This document shows, in pieces, positions 42,334 through 52,151 of a stretch of DNA of 64,000 nt. The translations under genes and the position numbers were made by a program. Position 1 is the first letter of the stretch; each line of letters begins with the position of its first letter. The stretch comes from Dongia_B soli (GTDB lineage Bacteria; Pseudomonadota; Alphaproteobacteria; Dongiales; Dongiaceae), in contig NZ_JAXCLW010000001.1 in assembly GCF_034044715.1 (NCBI RefSeq), positions 310,001 to 374,000 of the forward strand. The letters are read 5' to 3'. Below the pieces are notes generated by a model, which was not told the DNA's origin, ran no database searches, and was given only the letters and a program-made list of their open reading frames with translations.

Positions 42334-43452
42334 ATGAAACTGACCATCGAACGGACTGCGTTGCTGCGTTCCCTTGCCCATGTGCAAAGCGTCGTGGAGC
42401 GGCGCAATACCATTCCCATCCTGTCGAACGTGCTGGTCGAAGCCAAAGGCGATCGCCTCAGCTTGACGGCAACTGACATGGATTTGGCCATCGTCGAACA
42501 GACCGCCGCCAGCGTGGTCAGCCCGGGCGCCGCCACGGTGCCGGCCCATACGATGTACGACATCGTCCGCAAGCTGCCCGACGGCGCTGAAGTGCAGATG
42601 GAACTGGGCACCGACGGAGCGCAGGTGGCCTTGAAGGCCGGCCGCTCCCGCTTCACCCTGGCGACCCTGCCGAAGGAAGATTTCCCGGCCACGGCCGCGA
42701 GTGACCTGCCGCATCGCTTCCCGCTTTCCGCGGTTGATCTGCGCGGCCTGATCGATCGGACGAAATTCGCGATTTCCACCGAGGAAACCCGCTATTACCT
42801 GAACGGCATCTATCTTCATGCCTTCTCGGCGGGCAAGCAGATGGCCCTGCGCGCGGTGGCGACCGACGGTCACCGTCTGGCGCGGGTCGAGATGCCGCTG
42901 CCGGAAGGGGCCGAGAACATCCCCGGCGTCATCGTGCCGCGCAAGATGGTGAACGAGATCCGCAAGCTGATCGAGGAAGTCGACGGCATGGTCGAGGTTT
43001 CGCTGTCGGATTCGCGCATTCGCTTCGCCTTCGATGATATCGTACTCACCTCGAAGCTGATCGATGGCAGCTTCCCGGATTATCAGCGGGTCATCCCGAC
43101 CGGCAACGACAAGATCTTGGAAGTCGACCGCCGCAGCTTCCGCGACGCGGTCGATCGTGTTTCGACGATTTCCAGCGAAAAGTCTCGCGCTGTGAAGCTG
43201 AGCCTGCGGCCCAGCGTCGCCACGCTTTCCGCCACCAGCGCCGAAAACGGCACCGCCATGGAAGAGCTGGAAGTGAAATATGACGGCGCGCCCCTGGATA
43301 TCGGCTTCAACTCGAAATATCTATTGGATGTCGCCGATCAGATCGACGGCGATGGGCTGCAATTGGTCCTGGCGGATTCCGTCGCACCGACCCTGGTGCG
43401 CGATCTGGCCGATGCGATGGCGCTCTATGTCCTGATGCCGATGCGGGTGTGA
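42334..43452 (+). CDS. dnaN: DNA polymerase III beta subunit (sliding clamp)
   Basis: A 372-residue clamp with three repeated domains. It begins MKLTIERTALLRSLAHVQSV and contains NTIPILSNVLVEAKG, LNGIYLHAF, ATDGHRLARVEMPLP and the C-terminal VLMPMRV. It tethers the polymerase to DNA. ATG 42334 is two codons after an in-frame GTG and gives the conserved N-terminus. It leads the dnaN-recF-gyrB run, with recF 28 bases later. Confidence 0.97.
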   Translation: MKLTIERTALLRSLAHVQSVVERRNTIPILSNVLVEAKGDRLSLTATDMDLAIVEQTAASVVSPGAATVPAHTMYDIVRKLPDGAEVQMELGTDGAQVALKAGRSRFTLATLPKEDFPATAASDLPHRFPLSAVDLRGLIDRTKFAISTEETRYYLNGIYLHAFSAGKQMALRAVATDGHRLARVEMPLPEGAENIPGVIVPRKMVNEIRKLIEEVDGMVEVSLSDSRIRFAFDDIVLTSKLIDGSFPDYQRVIPTGNDKILEVDRRSFRDAVDRVSTISSEKSRAVKLSLRPSVATLSATSAENGTAMEELEVKYDGAPLDIGFNSKYLLDVADQIDGDGLQLVLADSVAPTLVRDLADAMALYVLMPMRV

Positions 43453-43480
43453 GGCGTTGCCGGGACCAGTCCAGGATCGC

Positions 43481-44734
43481 ATGCCCGTCATCGCCGCTGG
43501 AACAGATGCGGCAACGGACAGCGGTGCAGTGACGAGAGCAGCAACAGGCTTCATCCATCTCAGCCTGACCGCCTTTCGCAACTATCGCCAATTGTCGCTG
43601 GATCTCGATCCGCGGCCAGTGGTGTTGTGGGGCGATAACGGTGCTGGCAAAACCAATCTGCTGGAGGCGATTTCTTTTTTTGCTCCCGGCAGCGGTTTGC
43701 GCCAGGCGAAGCTGGCGGAAGTCGATTTCCGCGGCGGCAACCATGGCGGTAGCAATCAGAGCGACATGGCCTGGGCCGTTCATGCCCGGATTACCCTGCC
43801 GCGCGGCGAACATTTGCTTGGAACCGGACGCGATCCACTGGGTCCCGCCCAGACCGGGCGGGATCGCCGCTTACATCGGCTGAACGGTGCACCGGTGCGC
43901 AGCCAGGCGAGCTTTGCCGAGGTGCTGTCGGTCCTTTGGCTCACGCCGCAGATGGACCGGCTGCTGAGCGATGCCACCGGATCGCGCCGCCGCTTCCTGG
44001 ACCGGCTGGTAGCCAGTATCGATGCCGATCAGGCAAGCCGCATCGGTAGCTATGAAACCACGCTTCGGGAACGCGCCAAGCTGCTGCGGGGCGAAGTCGC
44101 AACCGGCGGCGCCGACCTTGCCGCCTGGCTGGATGGCTTGGAAGCAGAGATTGCCGGCCTCGCTGTTGCCATCGCCGCCGCGCGCAACGAAACGGTGCTG
44201 CGGCTGAACGATTTCATGGCGGCCGGCGCGCCGCATACCGCCTTTCCGCTGGCCTCGCTCGCCATCGAAGGCGCTGTCGAGAGCTGGCTGCAGGACATGC
44301 CGGCTTTGACCGCCGAAGACCGCCTGCGGGATTGTCTACGGGCCGCCCGCGCAGAAGATACGGCCAGTGGCACGACGCGCTGGGGCACCCATCGCAGCGA
44401 TCTTGCCGTTACCTATCTGGGCCGGCGGCTGGGCGATCTGCCGCTGCGGGCGGGCGATTGCTCGAGCGGCGAGCAGAAGGCCCTGCTGTTGTCGATCATC
44501 CTCGCCCAGGCGCGCTTGACCCGGCATTTGCGCGGCGAGGCGCCGATCCTGCTGCTGGATGAGGCGATGGCGCATCTCGATGCCAGCCGCCGCGCGGCAT
44601 TGTTCGAGGAAGTTTTGGCACTGGGCACACAGGCATGGCTGACCGGCACGGAGCGGGACTGGTTCAAGCCTTTGGGTGATGCCGCGCAAGGCTTCGCGGT
44701 CAGCGACGGACGATTGCAGTTGGAGCGACTTTAA
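43481..44734 (+). CDS. recF: DNA replication and repair protein RecF
   Basis: A 417-residue SMC-like ATPase that loads RecA at gaps. Walker A is WGDNGAGKTNLLEA, the signature is CSSGEQKALLLSI and Walker B is ILLLDEAMAHLDASRR. The start at ATG 43481 (AGGA upstream) gives a leader of about 20 residues before the family region HLSLTAFRNYRQLSLDLD. It lies between dnaN and gyrB on one strand. Confidence 0.95.
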   Translation: MPVIAAGTDAATDSGAVTRAATGFIHLSLTAFRNYRQLSLDLDPRPVVLWGDNGAGKTNLLEAISFFAPGSGLRQAKLAEVDFRGGNHGGSNQSDMAWAVHARITLPRGEHLLGTGRDPLGPAQTGRDRRLHRLNGAPVRSQASFAEVLSVLWLTPQMDRLLSDATGSRRRFLDRLVASIDADQASRIGSYETTLRERAKLLRGEVATGGADLAAWLDGLEAEIAGLAVAIAAARNETVLRLNDFMAAGAPHTAFPLASLAIEGAVESWLQDMPALTAEDRLRDCLRAARAEDTASGTTRWGTHRSDLAVTYLGRRLGDLPLRAGDCSSGEQKALLLSIILAQARLTRHLRGEAPILLLDEAMAHLDASRRAALFEEVLALGTQAWLTGTERDWFKPLGDAAQGFAVSDGRLQLERL

Positions 44735-44843
44735 GCTTTCGACTGGTGCATTTCGACCGGCGGCGTCCGGTCAGGATTGAGTGGTTTTAATCGGTGCCTT
44801 CGAGCCTAGTTTGAAGGACGAAGTTGTGAATCGAGTGGGTGAC

Positions 44844-47276
44844 ATGGCTGAGAACGAGACCAACGGTAACGGCACGGAATATGGCGCGGATTCGATCAAG
44901 GTCTTGAAGGGCCTCGATGCGGTGCGCAAGCGGCCGGGCATGTATATCGGCGATACCGATGACGGATCGGGCCTGCATCACATGGTCTATGAAGTGGTCG
45001 ACAATGCCATCGACGAAAGCCTCGCCGGCTGGTGCGATCGCATTGATGTCGTGCTGAACGGCGATGGCTCCGTCACGGTGCGTGACAATGGCCGCGGGAT
45101 TCCCGTCGACATCCACAAGGAAGAAGGCGTTTCCGCCGCCGAGGTCATCATGACCCAGCTCCATGCGGGCGGTAAGTTCGACCAGAACTCCTATAAAGTC
45201 TCCGGCGGCTTGCACGGCGTCGGCGTTTCGGTCGTCAATGCGCTCAGCGAGTTCCTCGACCTCAATATCTGGCGCGACGGCAAGCAGCATTACATGCGCT
45301 TCCGCCATGGCGAAGCCGAGGCGCCCCTGGCGGTTGTCGGCGACGCACCGATCGTCGATGGCAAGCCGAAGCGCGGCACCGAGGTGACCTTCCTGCCCTC
45401 GTGCGCGACCTTCACCAAGACCGAATTCGATTATGCCACGCTGGAACACCGCCTGCGCGAGCTGGCCTTCCTGAATTCCGGCGTGCGCCTGATCCTGACG
45501 GATGCGCGCGGCGTCGAGCCGAAACAGGTGGAGTTGCATTACGAGGGCGGCATCGAGGCCTTCGTGCGCTATCTCGACCGCGCCAAGAACTCGCTGCATC
45601 AGCCGGTCGTCATGCTGGGCGAAAAGGATGGCATTACGGTCGAGGCGTCGCTCGAATGGACCGATTCCTATCACGAGACGATGCTGTGCTTCACCAACAA
45701 CATCCCGCAACGGGATGGCGGCACCCATCTCGCCGGCTTCCGTGGTGCCCTGACGCGCCAGATCAACAAATATGCGGAGGATAGCGGCATCGCCAAGAAG
45801 GAAAAGGTAACGCTAAGCGGCGACGATGCCCGCGAAGGCCTGACCTGCGTCCTCTCGGTCAAGGTGCCGGACCCGAAATTCTCTTCGCAGACCAAGGACA
45901 AACTGGTGTCCTCGGAAGTGCGCCCAGTGGTCGAGAATATCGTCAACGAGCGGCTGAGCCAGTGGTTTGAAGAACATCCCGCCGAAGCCAAGAAAATCGT
46001 CGGCAAGGTGGTGGAGGCCGCGGCCGCCCGTGAAGCCGCCCGCAAGGCGCGCGAGCTGACCCGGCGCAAGGGCGCGCTGGATATATCCTCGCTGCCCGGC
46101 AAGCTGGCGGATTGCCAGGAACGGGATCCGGCGCTCTCCGAACTCTTCATCGTCGAGGGCGATAGCGCCGGCGGCTCGGCCAAACAGGGCCGCAATCGCA
46201 AGAATCAGGCGATCCTGCCACTGCGCGGCAAGATCCTGAATGTCGAACGCGCCCGTTTCGACAAGATGCTTTCTTCGGCGGAAATCGGCACGCTGATCGC
46301 CGCACTCGGCACCGGGATCGGCGCTGAGGAATTCGACGTCGCCAAGACGCGCTACCACAAGATCATCATCATGACCGACGCCGATGTCGACGGTTCGCAT
46401 ATCCGGACGCTGCTGCTGACCTTCTTCTACCGGCAGATGCCGGCGCTGATCGAGAACGGTTATCTCTACATTGCTCAGCCGCCACTCTACCGCGCCGCCC
46501 GTGGCAAATCCGAGCGTTACCTGAAGGACGACCGGGCGATGGAGGATTATCTCATCGGCAATGGCCTGGAAGATGCCGTGTTGCGGCTTGCCAATGGCAA
46601 CCAGATCGCCAGCGCCGATCTCCGCCGCCTGGTCGATCTCGCCGCCCAGGCCCGCAGCCTGATGCAGCCGGTGATCCGCAAGGTAGGCTCTGCCGATGTG
46701 GTCGAACAGGCCGCCATCGCCGGCGCGCTCAATCCGCAAGCGGCCAGCGATCCAAATATCGCAGCCGCCATTGCCAAGAGACTGGATGGACTTTCGGCGG
46801 CCCATGAACGCGGCTGGACCGGTCTTGCGGACCAGGATGGCGGGCTCGCCTTCCAGCGCCGGCTGCGTGGCGTCACCTCCTCGCATGTGATCGACGCCGC
46901 TTTGATTCGCAGCGCCGAATGCCATCGCCTGGATGGCATGAAAACCGAGCTGATGGAAACCTATGACGGCGCCGCGACGCTGCTGACCCGGGACAAGGAG
47001 ATCGCGGTGCACGGCCCGATCGGTCTTGCCGAGGCAGTCATGGAGATCGGTCGCAAGGGTCTGACCATCCAGCGCTATAAAGGCCTTGGCGAGATGAACC
47101 CCGAACAGCTTTGGGAAACCACCCTGGATCCGGAAGTCCGCAGCCTGCTTCAGGTCAAGATCAGCCATGCCGACGAGGCCGAGGAGATCTTCTCGACCCT
47201 GATGGGCGACGTCGTCGAACCGCGCCGCGATTTCATCCAACAGAACGCGCTGAACGTGGCGAATCTGGACGTCTAA
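44844..47276 (+). CDS. gyrB: DNA gyrase subunit B
   Basis: An 810-residue type II topoisomerase subunit. The GHKL ATPase begins IKVLKGLDAVRKRPGMYIGD, with DNAIDESLAGW and GGLHGVGVSVVNALS. The Toprim domain has EGDSAGGSAKQGRNR and DADVDGSHIRTL, and the C-terminus contains IQRYKGLGEMNPEQLWETT. With GyrA it introduces negative supercoils. ATG 44844 is chosen; the frame is open 21 codons upstream to a GTG. A strong terminator follows. Confidence 0.97.
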   Translation: MAENETNGNGTEYGADSIKVLKGLDAVRKRPGMYIGDTDDGSGLHHMVYEVVDNAIDESLAGWCDRIDVVLNGDGSVTVRDNGRGIPVDIHKEEGVSAAEVIMTQLHAGGKFDQNSYKVSGGLHGVGVSVVNALSEFLDLNIWRDGKQHYMRFRHGEAEAPLAVVGDAPIVDGKPKRGTEVTFLPSCATFTKTEFDYATLEHRLRELAFLNSGVRLILTDARGVEPKQVELHYEGGIEAFVRYLDRAKNSLHQPVVMLGEKDGITVEASLEWTDSYHETMLCFTNNIPQRDGGTHLAGFRGALTRQINKYAEDSGIAKKEKVTLSGDDAREGLTCVLSVKVPDPKFSSQTKDKLVSSEVRPVVENIVNERLSQWFEEHPAEAKKIVGKVVEAAAAREAARKARELTRRKGALDISSLPGKLADCQERDPALSELFIVEGDSAGGSAKQGRNRKNQAILPLRGKILNVERARFDKMLSSAEIGTLIAALGTGIGAEEFDVAKTRYHKIIIMTDADVDGSHIRTLLLTFFYRQMPALIENGYLYIAQPPLYRAARGKSERYLKDDRAMEDYLIGNGLEDAVLRLANGNQIASADLRRLVDLAAQARSLMQPVIRKVGSADVVEQAAIAGALNPQAASDPNIAAAIAKRLDGLSAAHERGWTGLADQDGGLAFQRRLRGVTSSHVIDAALIRSAECHRLDGMKTELMETYDGAATLLTRDKEIAVHGPIGLAEAVMEIGRKGLTIQRYKGLGEMNPEQLWETTLDPEVRSLLQVKISHADEAEEIFSTLMGDVVEPRRDFIQQNALNVANLDV

Positions 47277-47308
47277 ATTTCTCTTGTTGCTAAAGGAATA
47301 ACTAAGAC

Positions 47309-47343
47309 GGCGCCGGGCGTGTTATCGCGCCCGGCGCCTTTAT
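47309..47343 (+). terminator. Rho-independent terminator of gyrB
   Basis: GGCGCCGGGCG pairs perfectly with CGCCCGGCGCC (11 bp) around an 8-base loop and is followed by TTTAT, 33 bases after the gyrB stop. Confidence 0.9.
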
Positions 47344-47344
47344 C

Positions 47345-48262
47345 TCAATAGCGCTCGGGCACATACAGCTCAGCCGGCAGGGTGCGGCGCTCATAATTCG
47401 GATTGAAGACACGGTCTGGCAGCATCACCGACTCGTGCGGCACTTCCTCATAAGGGACCACCGAGAGCAGGTGCGAAATGAGGTTGAGGCGCGCCCGCTT
47501 CTTGTCATTGCCCTCAACGATGTGCCAGGGCGACTCGGGGAATGCTGGGGCGCTCGAACATCTCTTCTTTTGCCTTGGTATATTGCTCCCATCGCACGCG
47601 GGATTGCAGGTCCATGGGCGAGAGCTCCCACTGCTTGATGGGGTCGTGAATGCGCATGAGGAAGCGCAGTTGCTGTTCCTCGTCGGTGATGGAGAACCAG
47701 TACTTCACGAGGATGATGCCGGAGCGCACCAGCATGCGCTCGAACTCCGGCACGTCGCGAAAGAAGGCTTCCACCTGGCTTTCATCGGCAAAGCCCATGA
47801 CGCGTTCAACGCCGGCGCGATGTACAAGCTGCGGTCGAAGAGCACGATCTCGCCGGCGGCCGGCAAATGCGGCACATAACGCTGGAAGTACCATTGGGTC
47901 TTCTCGCGATTGGAGGGGGCGGGCAGCGCCACCACGCGACAACTGCGCGGATTGATCCGCTGGGTTACGCGTTTGATGGCGCCGCCTTTGCTGGCGCTGT
48001 CCCGACCCTCGAACAAAACCACCATCTTGAGGCCCTTGTAGCGGACCCAGTCCTGCAGCTTCACAAGTTCGCCCTGAAGACGCAGCAGCTCTTTGAAATA
48101 AACGTGGCGATCAAGGGTGCTTTTCTGATGCTTCTCGAGCAGAGCGCGTAGCTCGGGTGGAACTCGAGCATCGTCGATCGCCTGTTCGAGTTCGTCGTCC
48201 AAATCGTCCTCGAGCTCGATTTCCAGCCAGCTGCGGCTATCGGTTCGGTATTGGTTGGCCAT
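47345..48262 (-). pseudogene. ppk2: Polyphosphate kinase 2 (PPK2) with two frameshifts
   Basis: The minus strand encodes a whole PPK2 protein spread over three frames. The first part runs from MANQYRTDSR through FEGRDSASKGG (a Walker A loop with Ser where PPK2 proteins usually have Gly) and WYFQRYVPHLP to LFDRSLY. One missing base near 47823 then shifts the frame; the next part continues RAGVERVMGFADESQVEAFF to EMFERPSIP. An extra base in a C run near 47535 shifts again, and the end reads SPWHIVEGNDKKRARLNLIS to LPAELYVPERY and a stop at 47345. PPK2 uses polyphosphate to phosphorylate nucleotides. Either the gene is broken or the assembly has two errors here. Confidence 0.8.
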
Positions 48263-48523
48263 AGGTCACCCTCCTGTTTCTGAAACAGTTACCCAGAAGC
48301 TTTTGCCGTTTGGTGACAGCGTCTGGCCGCTTTAGCCGGCTAACACGCGTGATTTCGGTGTTGACCTCCAGCGGGATTGGGTTGCTGGCCAGAAGCCGCG
48401 CGTGGTATGGTTAATTTGTTCTTCGAGGCGGATCACAGATGCCAGTATTTGCATGTTTGGCCTGGAAGCGCCCCACCTGCCCCGCCTCTCGTTAGTAGAA
48501 GTGATACGAGGGAGGTAGATGCC

Positions 48524-49675
48524 ATGCCTGCTGATCACGACCATGATAAAATTCCGCTCGACAGGCGCCACGTCCTGTGTGGTGGCGGCGCCGTCGTGTT
48601 CAGCGCCATCCTGACAACCCTTCTGAGCCGCGCGACAGCAGCGCGAGCGGCATCGATCTCTGGATCTGTCCCGGAAATCGATAAGCTGGCGGTCCGCATC
48701 GTGACCGACAGCTACCAGTTCGCTGTAGCGCCCAGTCCGAAGGCCCAGGGCATCGATATCCAGCATTTCGGCTGGGGCATCAGCAGCGACAAACCGCCGG
48801 ACCGCACCCTGATCAGCGAGTTCGGCCTATCGATGCATGTCGAAACGCAGCAGAACACTGAAACACGGAACATTCTCGTCGATTTCGGCTTCACGCCGGA
48901 AGCCCTCGTCAATAATACAGATCTGGTCGGCATCGATCCCGCCAGTCTCGACGCGCTCGTGCTGAGCCATGGCCACTATGATCATTTCGGCGGTTTGGTC
49001 GGCTTTCTTCGACACTACCATGGCAAGCTGAAACCCAAGTTGCCGCTCTATATCGGTGGCGAAGAATGCTTCTGTTCCCGTGAATGGACGGCCCCGCCCG
49101 TGAAAGGCAATTTCGGAGCGCTGGACCGTAAGGCCTTAGAGGAAGCGGATCTGACAGTGACCTATGCAGAGGGACCTTCACTCGTCGCAGATCACGGCTT
49201 CACGACCGGCGAGATCGCGCTCACCAGCTTCGAAAAACTTCTGTCACCGACGGCCATGAAAATCGGCCTGGATCATGGCGTCGGCTGCTATGCCGACCAA
49301 CTCCCCGAGGACGAACGGACCAAGACGACCGTCCCGGATCAGTTCCGGCACGAAATTGCGACCGCCTTCAATGTGAAAGGACGCGGGCTGGTCGTGCTAA
49401 CTTCCTGCAGTCACCGCGGCGTCTGCAATGCGGTGAAACAGGCGCAAACGGCATCAGGCGTTCAGAAAGTGCATGCCGTGATCGGCGGCTTCCATCTTGC
49501 CCCCTACAAGCAAGACTATGTCCGGGAGACGATCATGACACTCAAAGGACTAGACATAGATTATATCATTCCACTGCATTGCACGGGGGAAGCGTTTTAC
49601 GAGATGGCCAAAGCAGAGATGCCAGACAAGCTGTTGCGATCTTATACGGGAACGCGGTTCGTCTTCAGCAGCTGA
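48524..49675 (+). CDS. Exported metallo-beta-lactamase-fold protein
   Basis: A 383-residue protein with a twin-arginine-type signal (LDRRHVLCGGGAVVFSAILT) and an MBL fold containing LSHGHYDHFGGLVGF (HxHxDH metal site), TSCSHRGVCNAVKQAQ and VIGGFHLAPY. It resembles the 7,8-dihydropterin-6-methyl-4-(beta-D-ribofuranosyl)aminobenzene-5'-phosphate synthase-like MBL group, whose bacterial members mostly have unknown substrates. Export to the periplasm is predicted. ATG 48524 has GGGAGG upstream. It stands alone, divergent from the PPK2 gene. Confidence 0.85.
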   Translation: MPADHDHDKIPLDRRHVLCGGGAVVFSAILTTLLSRATAARAASISGSVPEIDKLAVRIVTDSYQFAVAPSPKAQGIDIQHFGWGISSDKPPDRTLISEFGLSMHVETQQNTETRNILVDFGFTPEALVNNTDLVGIDPASLDALVLSHGHYDHFGGLVGFLRHYHGKLKPKLPLYIGGEECFCSREWTAPPVKGNFGALDRKALEEADLTVTYAEGPSLVADHGFTTGEIALTSFEKLLSPTAMKIGLDHGVGCYADQLPEDERTKTTVPDQFRHEIATAFNVKGRGLVVLTSCSHRGVCNAVKQAQTASGVQKVHAVIGGFHLAPYKQDYVRETIMTLKGLDIDYIIPLHCTGEAFYEMAKAEMPDKLLRSYTGTRFVFSS

Positions 49676-49916
49676 CCGGCTAGAGTGGATATAGGCGGTG
49701 AGCAAGGCGGTCGCCGGTAATGTTGAACACAGGCCCAACTCCAGTCCTAGCTATTCGATGCAAGAAGGCGGCAGCTCTTGAGTTGCGGTCTCTTTTATCT
49801 TCAAAGTCCACATCCGAGTCACCAAGGCCATCGTAATTTTTCATTGGCGATGTATGTAGCGAGGAAGCTATGCCTGCGGCAGCGACGATCAGATCGATCT
49901 CCATCGGACGCTTTTT

Positions 49917-50297
49917 CTAAAGCATTCCCTTTTCTTCAAGCACCGCTCTGGCGACACGAAAACATTCGAGTGCTTGAGGAACGCCGCAATAGATGCCTAT
50001 TACGTGGATCGCGGCGCGAATCTGGTCTTTCGTGACGCCGTTATTGATTGCTCCCCGGCAATGCGTTTCCCATTCATGCATCTTTCCCAAGGCGCCGATC
50101 ATCGCCAGATTCATGAGTGATCTTGTCTTGGCGTCGATCGCCTCGTCCCCCCAACCGAATCCCCAGCACCATGCCGTCATGGCTTCCTGGAACGGTCTCG
50201 TGAAGTCGTCCGCACGGGCGAGATTCTTCTCAACATAGTCGACGCCCAGTGTCTCTTTGCGCTTTATGAGACCTTTCTCGAACAGATCTTGTGCCAA
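49917..50297 (-). CDS. Carboxymuconolactone decarboxylase family protein
   Basis: A 126-residue all-helical protein of the CMD family, with ADDFTRPFQEAMTAWCWG, LDAKTRS-type segment AIDAKTRSLMNLAMIGALG and GVTKDQIRAAIHVIGIYCG. It lacks the CxxC pair of AhpD peroxidases, so it belongs to the decarboxylase-like group. The start is TTG 50297, supported by AGGAG 6 nt upstream. Aromatic-degradation genes of the protocatechuate pathway are not present nearby, so the substrate is open. Confidence 0.85.
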   Translation of the reverse strand: MAQDLFEKGLIKRKETLGVDYVEKNLARADDFTRPFQEAMTAWCWGFGWGDEAIDAKTRSLMNLAMIGALGKMHEWETHCRGAINNGVTKDQIRAAIHVIGIYCGVPQALECFRVARAVLEEKGML

Positions 50298-50611
50298 TGC
50301 TTACTCCTATCGTGGAAATATTGATCGAATAGAGCACCACTATCCAGGATGTCGTCTTCAAGGTGGATTCCCACCGACGGCTTTCATAGGGCGGGTTCGT
50401 GTTCCGATTATTAAACAATCACTTTGAACAAAGCCACCTGTAACCCAATCGACGCCCGAGACCAATTTGGCAACTCAAGCGACGCGATTTGAGCTATATT
50501 GGGATAGAACCCAGGACTATTCGGACGCGTCAAAAGCCATCTTAGCCGGCGTCGATTGAAGGGTACCTCGGCTGAACGTCACTCCATCTTCTTTGCATGT
50601 GAGGAACGAAG
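50298..50611. other. Divergent intergenic region (CMD gene / SDR remnant-cupin)
   Basis: About 310 bases, less GC-rich than the core genes, with promoters for both directions expected. No ORF or clear regulatory hairpin was recognised. Confidence 0.35.
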
Positions 50612-50740
50612 ATGAAAATCGTCGTCATTGGAGGTACCGGCCTCATCGGTACCGAGGTTGTGCGATTCTCGCTAAAGGCGGCCATGAGGTCATTGCGCCT
50701 TCTCCCAAAGAGGGGGGCAACACAAACAAGGAGCTTAAAA
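50612..50740 (+). pseudogene. Broken 5' end of an SDR/NAD(P)-binding gene
   Basis: The sequence begins with ATG and encodes MKIVVIGGTGLIGTEVV, the first beta-alpha-beta of an NmrA/SDR-type dinucleotide-binding fold. After a one-base deletion the next frame continues GGHEVIAPSPKEGGN, the second strand of the same fold. Homology then stops after about 40 codons, and the ribosome site of the following cupin gene (AAGGAG) lies inside the remnant. It cannot make an enzyme but may still act as a translated leader. Confidence 0.65.
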
Positions 50741-51157
50741 ATGCTCGTCAGGCTTCTCTGGGTCATCATTTTCGCCACTCTTGGCTGGAGCGCGGCTTTC
50801 GCGCAGGACTCTGGAACAAAAGCCAAAGTCACCGTGGTCTTCGACCATGTACTTCCGAATGTACCGGGAAAAAGCATGAAGGGGGTGTTGGTTGAATACG
50901 GCCCCGGCGGCTCATCTCACGCACACACCCATCCACGCTCCGCCTTCATCTATGCGACGGTCCTGACAGGCTCAATTCGCAGCCAGATCAACGATGGCTC
51001 GGTCAAAGTCTACCATGCAGGTGAAAACTTCTTCGAAATGCCGGGCGACCGTCATGGCGTCAGCGCCAATGCCAGCGACACCGAACCGGCGAGCTTGCTG
51101 GCGGTTTTCGTAGTCGATACCAATGACACGAAGCTCGTCATCGATACCAAGGACTAA
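50741..51157 (+). CDS. Exported cupin-domain protein
   Basis: A 138-residue protein with a signal peptide (MLVRLLWVIIFATLGWSAAF, cleaved after AFA). The cupin barrel has metal-binding His in GGSSHAHTHPRSAFIYATVL and a second motif around FFEMPGDRHGVSANAS. Its start is supported by AAGGAG upstream. Secreted single-domain cupins bind a metal and small ligands; the role here is unknown. It follows the broken SDR gene, a pairing that suggests an ancestral cupin-SDR operon. Confidence 0.83.
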   Translation: MLVRLLWVIIFATLGWSAAFAQDSGTKAKVTVVFDHVLPNVPGKSMKGVLVEYGPGGSSHAHTHPRSAFIYATVLTGSIRSQINDGSVKVYHAGENFFEMPGDRHGVSANASDTEPASLLAVFVVDTNDTKLVIDTKD

Positions 51158-51296
51158 ATCGCTTGTAAAAAAAGGAAAGCGATCGCCGGATTACAGCCGT
51201 CGCAACCTTCGTGACGCCCTGCCGCTCAGCGGCAGCACGGAAGGCTGCGACGGCGCACACCTTGAAATTTAGTGACGTTCGATGTCTGGCCGGGGA

Positions 51297-52151
51297 TCAT
51301 TTAGTTTCGCCGTACTTTTGCCAGAAGCGTGCCAGTTGCTCGCAAATGAAGTCGGGCTTTTCTTCGAAGACCCAGTGCCCACATTCTTCGATCACGCCGC
51401 CTTCCGCGCTGGCGGAGATCGCTTTCGCGCTGTCGATGCAATGTGTTCCAAACGAGCGGATACCGGCCCAAGCCAGCATTGGCACCTTGAGCTTCTTCTT
51501 TGCCAACTCGGCCGTTTGCTCCGCCATCTGCGGAATATAGCCATAGTGATTGAGGCTGGCGCGCAGATTGCCTGGCTGGCGCATCTGGGTAACATAGCGC
51601 TGGATTTCTTCCTCCGGTATCGCCTCGGGATTATAGGCGAAGTCGCGGAAGAAGTGCCGCAGATAGCGATCCTCGCGCCCTTCGACCAGGAAGGTAGTAA
51701 TATCCATGTTCATATGCATGGTCAGATGCCAATACGGCACGCGGGGATCAACATAGCCGGGGAAATCCAGCCCGAAGAACGGGGTTTCGATCGTCGCCAG
51801 GGAAAACGGCCGGTCGCCCGCCATATAAGCCAGCGCAACCGAATGCGGTCCGCCGAGGTCGTGACTGAGAATATGGAATCGCTCGACACCTTCGACCGCC
51901 AGAAGATCGAGCATGTCCTGGGCAACGGTCTTCGGCTCATAACCTGAGAAAGGTTTGTCGCTATCTGCATATCCACGAATGTCGGGAACGATGAATCGAT
52001 AGCGATCGGCGAGCCTCTCGATCACAGGCAAGAATTCGCGGTGATTCTGCGGCCAGCCATGCATACCAAGTACAATGGGGCCTTGACCGGCCACGATGTA
52101 GTGCAGGTTTACGCCATTTACGACAGCGCGCTTGCTTACATGTTGCATCAT
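51297..52151 (-). CDS. Alpha/beta hydrolase, epoxide-hydrolase/dehalogenase-like
   Basis: A 284-residue hydrolase. The oxyanion loop is GMHGWPQNHREF, the nucleophile elbow SHDLGGPHS places an Asp (Asp98) in the nucleophile position, and the catalytic His lies in ECGHWVFEEKP. An Asp nucleophile with HGWP is typical of epoxide hydrolases and haloacetate dehalogenases rather than esterases. No signal peptide is seen. ATG 52151 has AAGGGA upstream. It is the last gene of the leftward cluster controlled, presumably, by the AraC protein at 56.7 kb. Confidence 0.87.
   Translation of the reverse strand: MMQHVSKRAVVNGVNLHYIVAGQGPIVLGMHGWPQNHREFLPVIERLADRYRFIVPDIRGYADSDKPFSGYEPKTVAQDMLDLLAVEGVERFHILSHDLGGPHSVALAYMAGDRPFSLATIETPFFGLDFPGYVDPRVPYWHLTMHMNMDITTFLVEGREDRYLRHFFRDFAYNPEAIPEEEIQRYVTQMRQPGNLRASLNHYGYIPQMAEQTAELAKKKLKVPMLAWAGIRSFGTHCIDSAKAISASAEGGVIEECGHWVFEEKPDFICEQLARFWQKYGETK

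Noticed and set aside
45813..47240. A 475-codon minus-strand ORF inside gyrB
   Set aside because: Antisense shadow of gyrB, whose Toprim and ATPase motifs cover the same bases.
49680..49904. A 74-codon minus-strand ORF just after the CMD-family gene, with RPMEID-like and GLGDSD segments
   Set aside because: The segments weakly recall the C-terminus of ketopantoate reductase or hydroxyisobutyrate dehydrogenase, but the match is too short, and no ribosome site is seen. It may be a gene remnant.
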